Shown one piece after another: positions 25,229-34,921 of a stretch of DNA of 64,000 bases; within the stretch, counting starts at the first letter, position 1, and each line of letters begins with the position of its first letter. Source of the stretch: Nonomuraea thailandensis (GTDB lineage: Bacteria; Actinomycetota; Actinomycetes; Streptosporangiales; Streptosporangiaceae). The notes under the pieces were generated by a model. The model worked only from the letters and a program-made list of their open reading frames with translations. It was not told where the DNA came from and made no database searches. The stretch covers positions 6,779,501 to 6,843,500 of the forward strand of contig NZ_JAMZEB010000002.1 in assembly GCF_024172165.1 (NCBI RefSeq), written 5' to 3'. The position numbers and the translations under genes were made by a program.

Positions 25229-26212
25229 GTGCTCCTCAGCAATCGCGCCGTCTTCGCCAGCTCCGACCTCGACGAGGTCCGCGGCGAGGTCGCCAAGGTG
25301 TTCTGCCCGCACCGGCTGGACCTGGCCGGGGACGCGGACCTGCTGTCGGCCCGGTTCAACTCCGTCCAGCTCGGCTCGGTCCGCGTCAGTTACCTGGACT
25401 ACGGGGCCGACGTGCACATCGAGCCGGGCGACCTCGACACGTTCTTCCTGGTCATGATCCCGCTCGCCGGCCGCAGCCTGATCCGCGCCGGCGGCGAGGA
25501 GATCGTGTCCACCCCGTCGCTGGCCTCGCTGCCCTCGCCCACCCGTCACCTCGACATGCGCTGGGCCGCCGGCTGCCCCCAGTTGCTGGTCAAGTTCGAG
25601 CGCGCCTCGATCGAGCGCTCGGTGGAGCAGATGCTCGGCGAGCGGCTCGACCATCCGGTCGTCTTCGGCCTCGGCATGGACCTGACGGCGGGCTGGACCC
25701 GGTCCTGGCGGGACATGGCCGACCTGCTCGTCAGGGAGGCCGAGCGCGACGACGGGCTGGCCGGCCATCCGCTGGCCATCGCGCACCTGGAGAACGCCCT
25801 GATCACCCTGCTGCTGACCATGCAGCCCTCCAACTACCGCGAACGGCTGACGGCGCCCCGGCCGGCCGCCCTGCCGAAGGTCGTGCGCCGGGCGATGGAG
25901 TTCATCGAAGGGCACGCGCACCTCCCGCTCACCACCACCGACATCGCCGGCGCCGTCGCGGTCAGCAGCCGCTCCCTCCAGGAGGGTTTCCGCGCGCACC
26001 TCGGCCTGACGCCCATGGCCCACCTCAGGCAGGTACGGCTGGCGCGGGTGCACGACGAGCTCAGGACGGCCGATCCGGCCAGGGCCACGGTGACCACGGT
26101 GGCCGCCCGATGGGGATTCCTGCATCAGGGACGCTTCGCCGCCCAGTACCGCGACAGGTACGGGCGCACGCCGTCGGAGACGCTGCGCGGAGGCTCCGCG
26201 TCAGGTGGATGA
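25229..26212 (+). CDS. AraC-family regulator (AraC-binding-like plus HTH_18)
   Basis: The protein has 327 residues and starts at GTG 25229. The N-terminal two-thirds is the cupin-like AraC-binding-like domain (SYLDYGADVHIEPGDLDTFF, LIPLAGRSLI-type strands). The C-terminal 100 residues are the two-helix AraC DNA-binding module (TTTDIAGAVAVSSRSLQEGF, TVTTVAARWGFLHQGRFAAQYRDRYGRTPSE). It ends 103 bp before the two-component monooxygenase genes in the same direction and is their likely activator, by analogy with other AraC-adjacent catabolic operons. Confidence 0.85.
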   Translation: MLLSNRAVFASSDLDEVRGEVAKVFCPHRLDLAGDADLLSARFNSVQLGSVRVSYLDYGADVHIEPGDLDTFFLVMIPLAGRSLIRAGGEEIVSTPSLASLPSPTRHLDMRWAAGCPQLLVKFERASIERSVEQMLGERLDHPVVFGLGMDLTAGWTRSWRDMADLLVREAERDDGLAGHPLAIAHLENALITLLLTMQPSNYRERLTAPRPAALPKVVRRAMEFIEGHAHLPLTTTDIAGAVAVSSRSLQEGFRAHLGLTPMAHLRQVRLARVHDELRTADPARATVTTVAARWGFLHQGRFAAQYRDRYGRTPSETLRGGSASGG

Positions 26213-26315
26213 GATCCGCGCTCAGCGGATGGCTCCGGCGCGAGCGCCGGCCGTACCGTTCTTGTCAGGCGCCGATCACCACCTCCGTCCAAGACTGCGA
26301 AGGGACACCTCCACC

Positions 26316-27539
26316 ATGCGCGACATCCTCATCGTCGGCGCCGGCCAGGCCGGCCTCCACCTGGCGATCGGCCTGCTCCAGCACGGCTACGACGTCACCG
26401 TGGTCTCCAACCGCACCCCCGAGTCCATCCGCGACGGCCGGGTGATGTCCGGCCAGGCCATGTTCGGCACCGCGCAGGCCCACGAGCGCGAGCTCGGCCT
26501 GGACCGGTGGGCGGACGTCTGCCCGCCCATCGACGGCATCGCGCTCACCGTTCCGAGCCCGGAGGGCGGCAAGGCCCTCGACTGGGCGGCGCGGCTGCAC
26601 GTCCCGGCCCGCTCGGTCGACCAGCGGCTGAAGATGCCCGCGTGGATGGAGGAGTTCGAGCGGCTCGGCGGCAAGCTCGTCCTGCACGACGCCACGCCCG
26701 AAGACCTGGAAGGCTACGCGGCCCGGTACGACCTGGTCCTGGTCGCCGCGGGCAAGGGGCAGATCGCCTCGCTCTTCGAGCGGGACCCCGCGCGCTCGCC
26801 GTACGCGGCCCCGCAGCGGGCTCTGGCGGTCACCTACGTCAACGGGCTGGCCCCCCGCCCCGGCCACTCGGCGGTCTGCTTCAACCTGCTTCCCGGCGTG
26901 GGCGAGTTCTTCGTCTTCCCCGCGCTCACGCACACCGGCCCCTGCGAGATCATGGTGTTCGAGGGCGTGCCGGGCGGCCCCATGGACTGCTGGGGCGACG
27001 TGCGCGGCCCCGCCGAGCACCTGGCGCGCAGCCGGCAGATCCTGGAGACCTTCTTCCCGTGGGAGGCCGAGCGCTGCGCCGGGATCGAGCTCACCGACGC
27101 CAACGCGGTCCTGACCGGCCGCTTCGCCCCCACGGTGCGCCGGCCCGTCGCCGTCCTGCCCTCCGGCGCGCCGGTGCTCGGGGTCGCCGACGTGGTGGTG
27201 CTCAACGACCCGATCACCGGGCAGGGCAGCAACAACGCCGCCAAGTGCGCGGCCACCTACCTGCGGGCCATCGTGGAACGGGGCGGGCAGCCGTTCGACG
27301 CCGAGTGGATGCGGCGGACCTTCGACCTCTTCTGGGCGCAGGCCCAGCACGTCACGAGCTGGACCAACGCCCTGCTGGCGCCGGCCGAGCCGCACCACCT
27401 GGCGCTCCTGGGCGCCGCCGGGCAACGCCCGGAGATCGCCTCCCGGTTCGTCAACGGCTTCGACGACCCGGCCGACTACGCCGACTGGTTCATGGACGCC
27501 GGCCGGGCCGAGGCCTACCTGAGCAGGGTCGCGGCATGA
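26316..27539 (+). CDS. StyA-type FAD-dependent monooxygenase
   Basis: The protein has 407 residues. The Rossmann motif DILIVGAGQAGLHLAIGL opens the protein. RTPESIRDGRVMSGQAMFGTA and the C-terminal LNDPITGQGSNNAAKCA match the styrene/indole monooxygenase (StyA) group, which epoxidises alkenes using FADH2 supplied by a separate reductase. The start ATG at 26316 follows GAAGGGA. The next gene overlaps its stop by ATGA and encodes the reductase. Styrene catabolism is not implied, since no isomerase or dehydrogenase partner is present. Indole or another aromatic alkene is equally possible. Confidence 0.82.
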   Translation: MRDILIVGAGQAGLHLAIGLLQHGYDVTVVSNRTPESIRDGRVMSGQAMFGTAQAHERELGLDRWADVCPPIDGIALTVPSPEGGKALDWAARLHVPARSVDQRLKMPAWMEEFERLGGKLVLHDATPEDLEGYAARYDLVLVAAGKGQIASLFERDPARSPYAAPQRALAVTYVNGLAPRPGHSAVCFNLLPGVGEFFVFPALTHTGPCEIMVFEGVPGGPMDCWGDVRGPAEHLARSRQILETFFPWEAERCAGIELTDANAVLTGRFAPTVRRPVAVLPSGAPVLGVADVVVLNDPITGQGSNNAAKCAATYLRAIVERGGQPFDAEWMRRTFDLFWAQAQHVTSWTNALLAPAEPHHLALLGAAGQRPEIASRFVNGFDDPADYADWFMDAGRAEAYLSRVAA

Positions 27540-28033
27540 GAGCGCTGCGTGACGCCTTCGGGCAGTTCGCGACCGGGGTGGCGGTGATCACGACGGCCAC
27601 CCCGGGCGGGGAGCGGGCCGGCGTGACCGTCAACTCCTTCACCTCGGTCTCGCTCGATCCGCCGCTGCTGCTCTGGTGCCTGTCGAGCCGGGCGCCCAGC
27701 GCGCCGCTCTTCCTGCGGGCCGGGCGGTTCGCCGTCAACGTCCTGGCCGCCGGCCAGGACCACCTGTCCAGGCGCTTCGCCACGCCGTCGGCCGACAAGT
27801 TCGCCGGGGTGGAGCTGCTCGGCGCTCCCCTGCCGATCCTGGCCGGGACGCTGGCCAGCTTCGTCTGCCGGACGGAGCGCGTCCACGACGGCGGCGACCA
27901 CCACATCTTCGTCGGGGCGGTGGAGCGCTACCAGCGGGCCGAAGGGGAGCCGCTCGTCTTCCACTCCGGCCGCTACCGGGAGTTCTGGCCGGAGCTGTCC
28001 ATCAGCGCGAGCCACGTGGCCGACTGCGCCTGA
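27536..28033 (+). CDS. StyB-type flavin reductase
   Basis: The protein has 165 residues of the HpaC/DIM6 flavin reductase fold: RDAFGQFATGVAVITT, GVTVNSFTSVSLDPPLLLWCL, HHIFVGAVERY and the C-terminal FHSGRYREF. It should reduce FAD with NAD(P)H and pass it to the StyA-type partner, whose stop overlaps its ATG. The C-terminus ends 7 bp from the stop of the opposing ABC-F gene. Confidence 0.88.
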   Translation: MRALRDAFGQFATGVAVITTATPGGERAGVTVNSFTSVSLDPPLLLWCLSSRAPSAPLFLRAGRFAVNVLAAGQDHLSRRFATPSADKFAGVELLGAPLPILAGTLASFVCRTERVHDGGDHHIFVGAVERYQRAEGEPLVFHSGRYREFWPELSISASHVADCA

Positions 28034-28040
28034 ACGGGTC

Positions 28041-29699
<1,659 letters not shown>

Positions 29700-30073
29700 C
29701 GGCGGGCCCTCCCGTCTCCAGCGGGCGGCAGGGAAAAGAGGGACGGCAACAGACGATCAACGTCTCGGACATGCGGGAAGACCTCAGGGGAGAGCACGGG
29801 CGCGCGCCGGGGCCGCCCGGTGGGAGGACAGGGATTCAGGGAACGACGACCGGGGCCGCGTCGGCGGCGCTCAGGTGCGCCCGCCGGGGCCGGTCAACCT
29901 CCGGTATCACCCGGAGATGTCGTCGTCACCTGCCATGCCCGGTCTTCTCCTGCCTCTTGATCGGCCTTCACCCTAGCAGCCGCCGGGGCACGTGACCGGC
30001 GGGGAGTGCGCCGCATGCCCGCGTATACGCGTCCTCAACGTCGTGCATGCGGGCGGTGCCTAGCGTGGGCGCC
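29700..30073. other. 374-bp divergent control region
   Basis: The region lies between the ABC-F gene and the hydrolase gene. It contains a possible leader peptide frame and hairpin for the ABC-F gene, and a promoter for the hydrolase at about 30061 (TAGCGT, 7 bases before ATG 30074). The centre, 29770-29890, shows only GC-rich short repeats and no gene. Confidence 0.5.
29899..29936 (-). promoter_or_regulatory. Possible leader peptide and hairpin upstream of the ABC-F gene
   Basis: On the minus strand an ATG at 29936, about 10 bases after AGGAG, opens a nine-codon frame (MAGDDDISG) ending at TGA 29907. The stop lies in the loop of a perfect hairpin CTCCGG-GTGATA-CCGGAG (29916-29899). A TAGGGT -10 box is about 35 bases upstream. 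This is the arrangement of ribosome-stalling attenuators of antibiotic-responsive ABC-F genes, but no anti-terminator alternative was worked out. Confidence 0.35.
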
Positions 30074-30964
30074 ATGTCGAACCACCAGACGGCGCTGTCG
30101 CCCGGCACGCACACTGTCGACCTCGGGAACGTCGCCCAGCGCTACCACGTCGCGGGAAGCGGGCCCGTCGTGCTCGCCCACCCGGGCGGGCCCGGCCTGT
30201 CGTGGGAGTACCTGCGGATGCCGGCCGCCGAGAGCCACGTCACCATGGTGTACGTCGAGCCGATCGGCACGGGCGCCTCCGGCCGGCTGCCGGCGCACCC
30301 GCACGGCTACACCCGCGAACGTTACGCGCAGGCCCTGGACGGGCTGATCGACCACCTCGGCGCGGACCGCGTGCACCTGCTCGGCCACTCCCACGGCGGC
30401 TTCGTCGCCCAGCACTACGCCCTGACCCGTCCCGACCGGCTCGCCGGCGTCATCCTCTACGACAGCGCCCCGGTGACGGGCCCCGAGCACTACGCCGAGG
30501 CGGCCCGCAACATGGAGGAGTTCGCCCGGCGCAACGCGGGCAGGCCGGGGCTGGATGGCGTCCTGGCCACGTGGGAGTCGCTGGGCGCGCTCGCGGACGA
30601 CGAGGGCACCACCCGCGCCGCCCGCGGCATCCTGCCCGCCTACCTCGCCGACTACTGGGACCACCAGGAGAGGTACGCGCCCCTGTTCGCCATCACCGGC
30701 ACCTACATCTCCGGCCTGGACGACCGGCTCGCCCCGGATCTCGTCGACGACCGGGACGCGCTCGGCTCGATCAGGGCGCCCGCCCTGGTCGTCGCGGGCC
30801 GCCACGACGTCATCTGCGGCCCGCGCTGGGCCGGGGAACTGGCCGCCGGGATCCCCCGCGCCGACCTGGTCGTGCTGGAGAACAGCGGTCACCTCGGCCA
30901 CGTCGAGGAGCCGGACGCCTTCGCCCGGGCGGTGACAACCTTCGTCTCGGCCACGGCCCGGTGA
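30074..30964 (+). CDS. Alpha/beta hydrolase, proline iminopeptidase-like
   Basis: The protein has 296 residues. It has AHPGGPG (oxyanion region), the nucleophile elbow LLGHSHGGFV with Ser, the acid region VAGRHDVICGP and the His in NSGHLGHVEEP, a complete Ser-Asp-His triad in the peptidase S33 order. ATG 30074 is chosen because TAGCGT lies 7 bases upstream, giving a leaderless start. An in-frame ATG at 30047 lies upstream of that promoter. It has no export signal. Its substrate is unknown. Confidence 0.82.
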   Translation: MSNHQTALSPGTHTVDLGNVAQRYHVAGSGPVVLAHPGGPGLSWEYLRMPAAESHVTMVYVEPIGTGASGRLPAHPHGYTRERYAQALDGLIDHLGADRVHLLGHSHGGFVAQHYALTRPDRLAGVILYDSAPVTGPEHYAEAARNMEEFARRNAGRPGLDGVLATWESLGALADDEGTTRAARGILPAYLADYWDHQERYAPLFAITGTYISGLDDRLAPDLVDDRDALGSIRAPALVVAGRHDVICGPRWAGELAAGIPRADLVVLENSGHLGHVEEPDAFARAVTTFVSATAR

Positions 30965-30977
30965 CGCAGCCGGCGGC

Positions 30978-31529
30978 TCAGCGCGATTGCGGCGCGCCGA
31001 CGCCGCGCAGCAGGGTGTCGACCACGACGTCGGCGGCCTGTGCGGCGCTCAGCTCCGGCAGGTTGCCCGCGGCGTGCTCCATCAGCGGCGGCAGGACCGT
31101 CGCCACCCAGCCGGGCGGCAGGTCGTCGCGCAGCAGGCCCTCGCCGGTGGCGCGGCGCAGGAAGGCGTCCACCTCCTCGACCAGCCGGCGGCGCCGCTCG
31201 CGCAGCGTCTCCTCGCGGAGCATGCGGCTGGTCTCCACGGGCCACTTGCGGTTGACCGCGATGATGCCTTCGACGTAACGGTGCAGCGCGACCGCGACCG
31301 GCGCCTCGCGCAGCCGGGCGGCCTCGACGGCCTCCTCGACCGCGTCGTAACGTGCCCCGTAGACGGCGGCCATCAGGTCTTCGCGGGAGGCGAAGCGGCG
31401 GTAGACGGTGCGGCGGTCGACTCCCGCCGCGGCGGCGATGGCGGCGATGCTGGCCGAGGGATCGTCGGCGAGCATGCGGGCACCCGTGCTCAGGACCCGT
31501 TCGAGATTGCGCGTCGCGTCTGCTCTCAC
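30978..31529 (-). CDS. TetR-family regulator
   Basis: The protein has 183 residues from GTG 31529 (VRADATRNLERVLSTGARML). The helix-turn-helix is at about 23-50 (ASIAAIAAAAGVDRRTVYRRFASREDLM). An in-frame ATG at 31568 would add 13 residues of unlikely composition, so GTG is preferred, with a TATCTT box just before it. It diverges from the Tat-hydrolase, VOC and flavoprotein-disulfide-reductase genes at 31790 onward and probably represses them. A GTAGCA/TGCTAC word pair in this gap recurs at 34825-34882. Confidence 0.8.
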   Translation of the reverse strand: MRADATRNLERVLSTGARMLADDPSASIAAIAAAAGVDRRTVYRRFASREDLMAAVYGARYDAVEEAVEAARLREAPVAVALHRYVEGIIAVNRKWPVETSRMLREETLRERRRRLVEEVDAFLRRATGEGLLRDDLPPGWVATVLPPLMEHAAGNLPELSAAQAADVVVDTLLRGVGAPQSR

Positions 31530-31551
31530 CTGCCCAAAGATACTCCGTTCC

Positions 31552-31615
31552 GTAGCAGATGACGCCATTTACCGCCATCCATGTGAGGCGTTTGCAGCTA
31601 TAAGAGCGGTGCTAC
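31552..31615. promoter_or_regulatory. GTAGCA...GTGCTAC word pair in the TetR divergent gap
   Basis: GTAGCA (31552-31557) and GTGCTAC (31609-31615) face each other in the AT-richer gap between the TetR gene and the Tat-exported hydrolase gene. The same pair, GTAGCAC and GTGCTAC, brackets the SDR promoter at 34825-34882. Both would fit one dimeric regulator, probably this TetR protein. Confidence 0.35.
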
Positions 31616-31789
31616 TGAGGCGGTTATGACGCGGGACAGTCGAATGACCCAACGCCGCCCCGCGCGGCCGGCTGGGCGGCGGGGACGCCGTACGTCGTGT
31701 CTCACCGTCATCTGACTGATGTGCCGGAGCCCGCCGCCCGAAACAGTAAGAACGCCGCATCACCTGTGAAACGACACGGAGGACCCCTC

Positions 31790-32848
31790 ATGATGGATAG
31801 GCGAACCTTCGGCAAGGTCGTCGGTCTGGCCACCGGCGCGACCGTCGCCTCGCTGGCGGGCCTGCAGGCGTTCCCGGCGGCCTCGGCCGCCGCCCGGGGG
31901 GCGGCCCCGGCGTTGCCCGCGGTCACGCCCGGCACGCACACGTCCTTCGCCTCGCTGAAGCAGGTCAAGGCCGGGCTGCTGGACATCGGTTACGCCGAGG
32001 CGGGCCCGGCCGGGGGGCCGGTGGTGATCTGCCTGCACGGCTGGCCGTACGACATCCACAGCTTCGTGGACGTCGCCCCGCTGCTGGCGGCGCAGGGTTA
32101 CCGGGTGATCGTGCCCTACCTGCGCGGTCACGGCACGACGCGGTTCCTGTCCGCCAAGACGTTCCGCAACGCCCAGCAGTCGGCGATCGCGCTGGACATC
32201 ATCGCGCTGATGAACGCGCTCAGGATCGACCAGGCCGTGCTCGCCGGCTTCGACTGGGGGTCGAGGACCGCCGACATCATCGCGGCCCTGTGGCCGGAGC
32301 GCTGCAAGGCCCTGGTGTCGGTGAGCGGCTACCTCATCACCAACCTCGAGGCCAACCTCGCCCCGCTGGCTCCGAAGGCCGAGTACGCCTGGTGGTACCA
32401 GTACTACTTCGCCACCGAGCGGGGCCGCCAGGCCATGCGGGACAAGGGCAAGCGGCACGACCTCAGCCGGCTCGTCTGGGACACCGTCTCGCCGACGTGG
32501 GACTTCGACGACGCCACCTTCGAGCGCACGGCCGCGGCCTTCGACAACCCCGACTACGCCGCCATCGTGATCCACAACTACCGCTGGCGGCTGAGCCTGG
32601 CCGAGGGCGAGCGCCGCTACGACGCCGTCGAGCGGCGGCTGCAGGCCCGGCCGCGCATCAACGTGCCGACGATCACCCTCGACGCGGAGCTCGACCCCTT
32701 CACCGCCCCGCCGGGCGACGGCTCGGCCTACCGGGACATGTTCACCGGCGCCTACGACCACCGCACGCTCAAGGGCATCGGCCACAACCTGCCGCAGGAG
32801 GCGCCCACGGCCTTCGCCCAGGCCGTGGTGGACGCCGACCGCCTCTGA
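31790..32848 (+). CDS. Tat-exported alpha/beta hydrolase, epoxide hydrolase-like
   Basis: The protein has 352 residues. The start MMDRRTFGKVVGLATGATVA is a twin-arginine signal, with cleavage near ASAAA. The fold shows CLHGWPYDIHSF, the nucleophile elbow LAGFDWGSRTA with Asp rather than Ser, and a late GIGHNLPQE His. An Asp nucleophile places it with epoxide hydrolases and dehalogenases. GGAGG lies 7 bases before the ATG. It leads a three-gene set with the VOC and flavoprotein genes. Exporting such an enzyme by Tat suggests an extracellular electrophile as substrate. Confidence 0.8.
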   Translation: MMDRRTFGKVVGLATGATVASLAGLQAFPAASAAARGAAPALPAVTPGTHTSFASLKQVKAGLLDIGYAEAGPAGGPVVICLHGWPYDIHSFVDVAPLLAAQGYRVIVPYLRGHGTTRFLSAKTFRNAQQSAIALDIIALMNALRIDQAVLAGFDWGSRTADIIAALWPERCKALVSVSGYLITNLEANLAPLAPKAEYAWWYQYYFATERGRQAMRDKGKRHDLSRLVWDTVSPTWDFDDATFERTAAAFDNPDYAAIVIHNYRWRLSLAEGERRYDAVERRLQARPRINVPTITLDAELDPFTAPPGDGSAYRDMFTGAYDHRTLKGIGHNLPQEAPTAFAQAVVDADRL

Positions 32849-32894
32849 GCGGCACGTGACAGAACCCGCAACCCCCGAAAGGAAGACCACCACC

Positions 32895-33341
32895 ATGGAC
32901 ATGAAGCTCGAAGTCGTCGTCCTGCCCGTGACCGACGCCGACCGCGCCCAGGACTTCTACACCCGGCGGCTCGGTTTCCGCCTCGACGCGGACTTCCCGA
33001 TCAAGGACGGCTACCGGATCATCCAGGTCACTCCCCCGGGCTCGGCCTGCTCGATCATCTTCGGCGAAGGTCTCACCGACGCCGCACCCGGCACGGCGCA
33101 GGGGCTGCACCTGATCGTGTCCGACATCGAGCAGGCCTGCGAGGAGCTGGCGGGCCGCGGCGTCGAGGTCACCGGCCCGTTCCACGACGCCACGGGCGCC
33201 TTCCACCAGGCCGGCGAGACCGGCCGCGTCATGGGCGCGCACCCGGAGCGCGCCAGCTACGGCTCGTTCGCCGCGTTCGCCGACCCCGACGGCAACCGCT
33301 GGTTCCTGCAGGAGATCACCGTACGGCTGCCCGGCCGCTGA
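32895..33341 (+). CDS. VOC-family protein (glyoxalase/bleomycin resistance fold)
   Basis: The protein has 148 residues of a single VOC module: LEVVVLPVTDADRAQDFYTRRLGFRLD at the start, LHLIVSDIEQACEELAGRGVEV in the middle, and FAAFADPDGNRWFLQEI at the end. It has no signal peptide. It lies 46 bp after the hydrolase and 41 bp before the flavoprotein gene. Members include glyoxalases, dioxygenases and drug-binding proteins, and I cannot choose between them. Confidence 0.85.
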   Translation: MDMKLEVVVLPVTDADRAQDFYTRRLGFRLDADFPIKDGYRIIQVTPPGSACSIIFGEGLTDAAPGTAQGLHLIVSDIEQACEELAGRGVEVTGPFHDATGAFHQAGETGRVMGAHPERASYGSFAAFADPDGNRWFLQEITVRLPGR

Positions 33342-33382
33342 CCGGCGACGTTCCCGAGACCCGGCCACACCATGGAGGACCA

Positions 33383-34828
33383 GTGACCGCCGAAGACACC
33401 CGCAGCTATGACGTGGTCGTGATCGGGGCCGGCCCGGTCGGCGAGAACGTCGCCGACCGGACCACCGCCGCCGGCCTGAGCACCGTCATCGTGGAGAGCG
33501 AGCTCGTGGGCGGCGAATGCTCGTACTGGGCGTGCGAGCCGAGCAAGGCCCTGCTGCGGCCCGCGCTCCTGCGCGCCGAGGTCGCCCGCGTGCCGGGGGT
33601 GCAGGCGGGCGGCGCGCCCCTGGACGTCGACGCCGTGCTGGCGCACCGCGACCGCATGGCCGCCCACTGGGACGACGACGGCCAGGTCGAATGGCTCAGG
33701 ACGGCCGGCGTCGACCTCCAGCGCGGCCACGGCCGCCTCGACGGGCCACGGCGCGTGGCCGTGAGCACCCCCGGCGGCGGCACCGTCCACCTGCTGGCCA
33801 GGCACGCCGTGGCCGTGTGCACCGGCAGCACGGCCGCCCTGCCCGCCCTGCCCGGGCTCGCCGGGCTGCGCCCCTGGACCAGCCGCGAGGCCACCAGCGC
33901 CACGAAGCCGCCCGGCCGCCTCGTCGTCGTCGGCGCGGGCGTCGTGGCCGCCGAGATGGCCACCGCCTGGCAGGCCCTCGGCAGCCAGGTCGTGCTCCTG
34001 GCCCGCGGCAACCGGCTGCTGCCGCAGCTCGAGCCCTTCGCCGGCGAGCTCGTCGCCGAGCGGCTGCGCGAGGCGGGCGCCGACCTGCGGTTCGGCGTGA
34101 CCGTGAGCAGCGCCGTCCGCATGGGCGGCGGGGTCGGCGTCCTGCTGTCCGACGGCGGCAGGCTCACCGCGGACGAGATCCTCTTCGCCACCGGCCGCGC
34201 GCCCAGGACCGGCGACCTCGGCCTCGAGACCGTCGGCCTGGCCCCCGGCGACTGGCTCACCACCGACGACACCTTCACCGTCACCGCCGTCCAAGGTGAC
34301 TGGCTCTACGCCGCCGGCGACGTCAACCGGCGGGCCCTGCTCACCCACCAGGGCAAGTACCAGGCCCGCATCGCCGGCGCCGTCATCGCCGCCCGCGCCT
34401 CCGGGACGCCGCTCGACACCGCGCCGTGGGGCACCCACGCGGGCACCGCCGACCTCGCGGCGGTGCCTCAGGTGGTCTTCACCGATCCCGAGATCGCCAG
34501 TGTCGGCCTCACCACCGCAGAGGCGCGGCGCACCGGGCGGCACGTGGACGTCGTGGACTACGACCTCGGCCACGTCGCCGGCGCCCTCCAGCACGACCCG
34601 GGTTACCGGGGCAGGGCGCGCGCGCTCATCGACCCCGATCGCCGCACCGTCGTCGGCTGCCACTTCGCCGGGCCGGGCGTGGCCGAGCTCCTGCACTCCG
34701 CCACCGTCGCGATCGCCGGTGAGATCCCCCTGGAACGCCTCTGGCACGCCGTTCCGCCCTTTCCCACGATCAGCGAGGTGTGGTTGCGGCTGCTGGAGAC
34801 GTACCGGGATCAGCGCGCTGCGCTGTAG
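33383..34828 (+). CDS. FAD-dependent pyridine nucleotide-disulfide oxidoreductase
   Basis: The protein has 481 residues of the mercuric reductase / lipoamide dehydrogenase group. It shows VVVIGAGPVGENVADR for FAD, the redox-active pair in GGECSYWACEPSK (Cys46 and Cys51), a second Rossmann motif VVVGAGVVAAEMA for NAD(P), LYAAGDVN, and a dimerisation domain (QVVFTDPEIASVGLT). The usual C-terminal His-Pro motif is replaced by HAVPPFPTISEV. It lacks an N-terminal metal-binding domain and the terminal Cys pair of MerA, so a general thiol or quinone reductase is more likely than Hg(II). GGAGG precedes the GTG start at 33383. Confidence 0.85.
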   Translation: MTAEDTRSYDVVVIGAGPVGENVADRTTAAGLSTVIVESELVGGECSYWACEPSKALLRPALLRAEVARVPGVQAGGAPLDVDAVLAHRDRMAAHWDDDGQVEWLRTAGVDLQRGHGRLDGPRRVAVSTPGGGTVHLLARHAVAVCTGSTAALPALPGLAGLRPWTSREATSATKPPGRLVVVGAGVVAAEMATAWQALGSQVVLLARGNRLLPQLEPFAGELVAERLREAGADLRFGVTVSSAVRMGGGVGVLLSDGGRLTADEILFATGRAPRTGDLGLETVGLAPGDWLTTDDTFTVTAVQGDWLYAAGDVNRRALLTHQGKYQARIAGAVIAARASGTPLDTAPWGTHAGTADLAAVPQVVFTDPEIASVGLTTAEARRTGRHVDVVDYDLGHVAGALQHDPGYRGRARALIDPDRRTVVGCHFAGPGVAELLHSATVAIAGEIPLERLWHAVPPFPTISEVWLRLLETYRDQRAAL

Positions 34829-34882
34829 CACATGGAGAGATTCCTGTCACAATAGGCCGGATGTTCATAGTCTAAGTGCTAC
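34825..34882. promoter_or_regulatory. GTAGCAC...GTGCTAC inverted words before the SDR gene
   Basis: GTAGCAC (34825-34831, overlapping the flavoprotein stop) and GTGCTAC (34876-34882) bracket the promoter region of the SDR gene. They repeat the words seen in the TetR divergent gap 3 kb upstream. Confidence 0.35.
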
Positions 34883-34921
34883 ATTGATGAGGCAGTTGTT
34901 CGTGAGTACGGAGGAACCCTC

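Noticed and set aside
21943-26445. Very long plus-strand open frame of about 1500 codons, and similar long frames at 2444-4438 (-), 36137-38986 (-) and 51496-54966 (-)
   Set aside because: They lie opposite or out of frame with well-recognised genes and have the Arg/Gly/Ala/Pro-rich composition produced by GC3 bias. They are shadows.
33383-34828. Mercuric reductase
   Set aside because: There is no N-terminal metal-binding domain, no C-terminal Cys pair and no mer genes nearby. Only the general disulfide reductase fold is supported.
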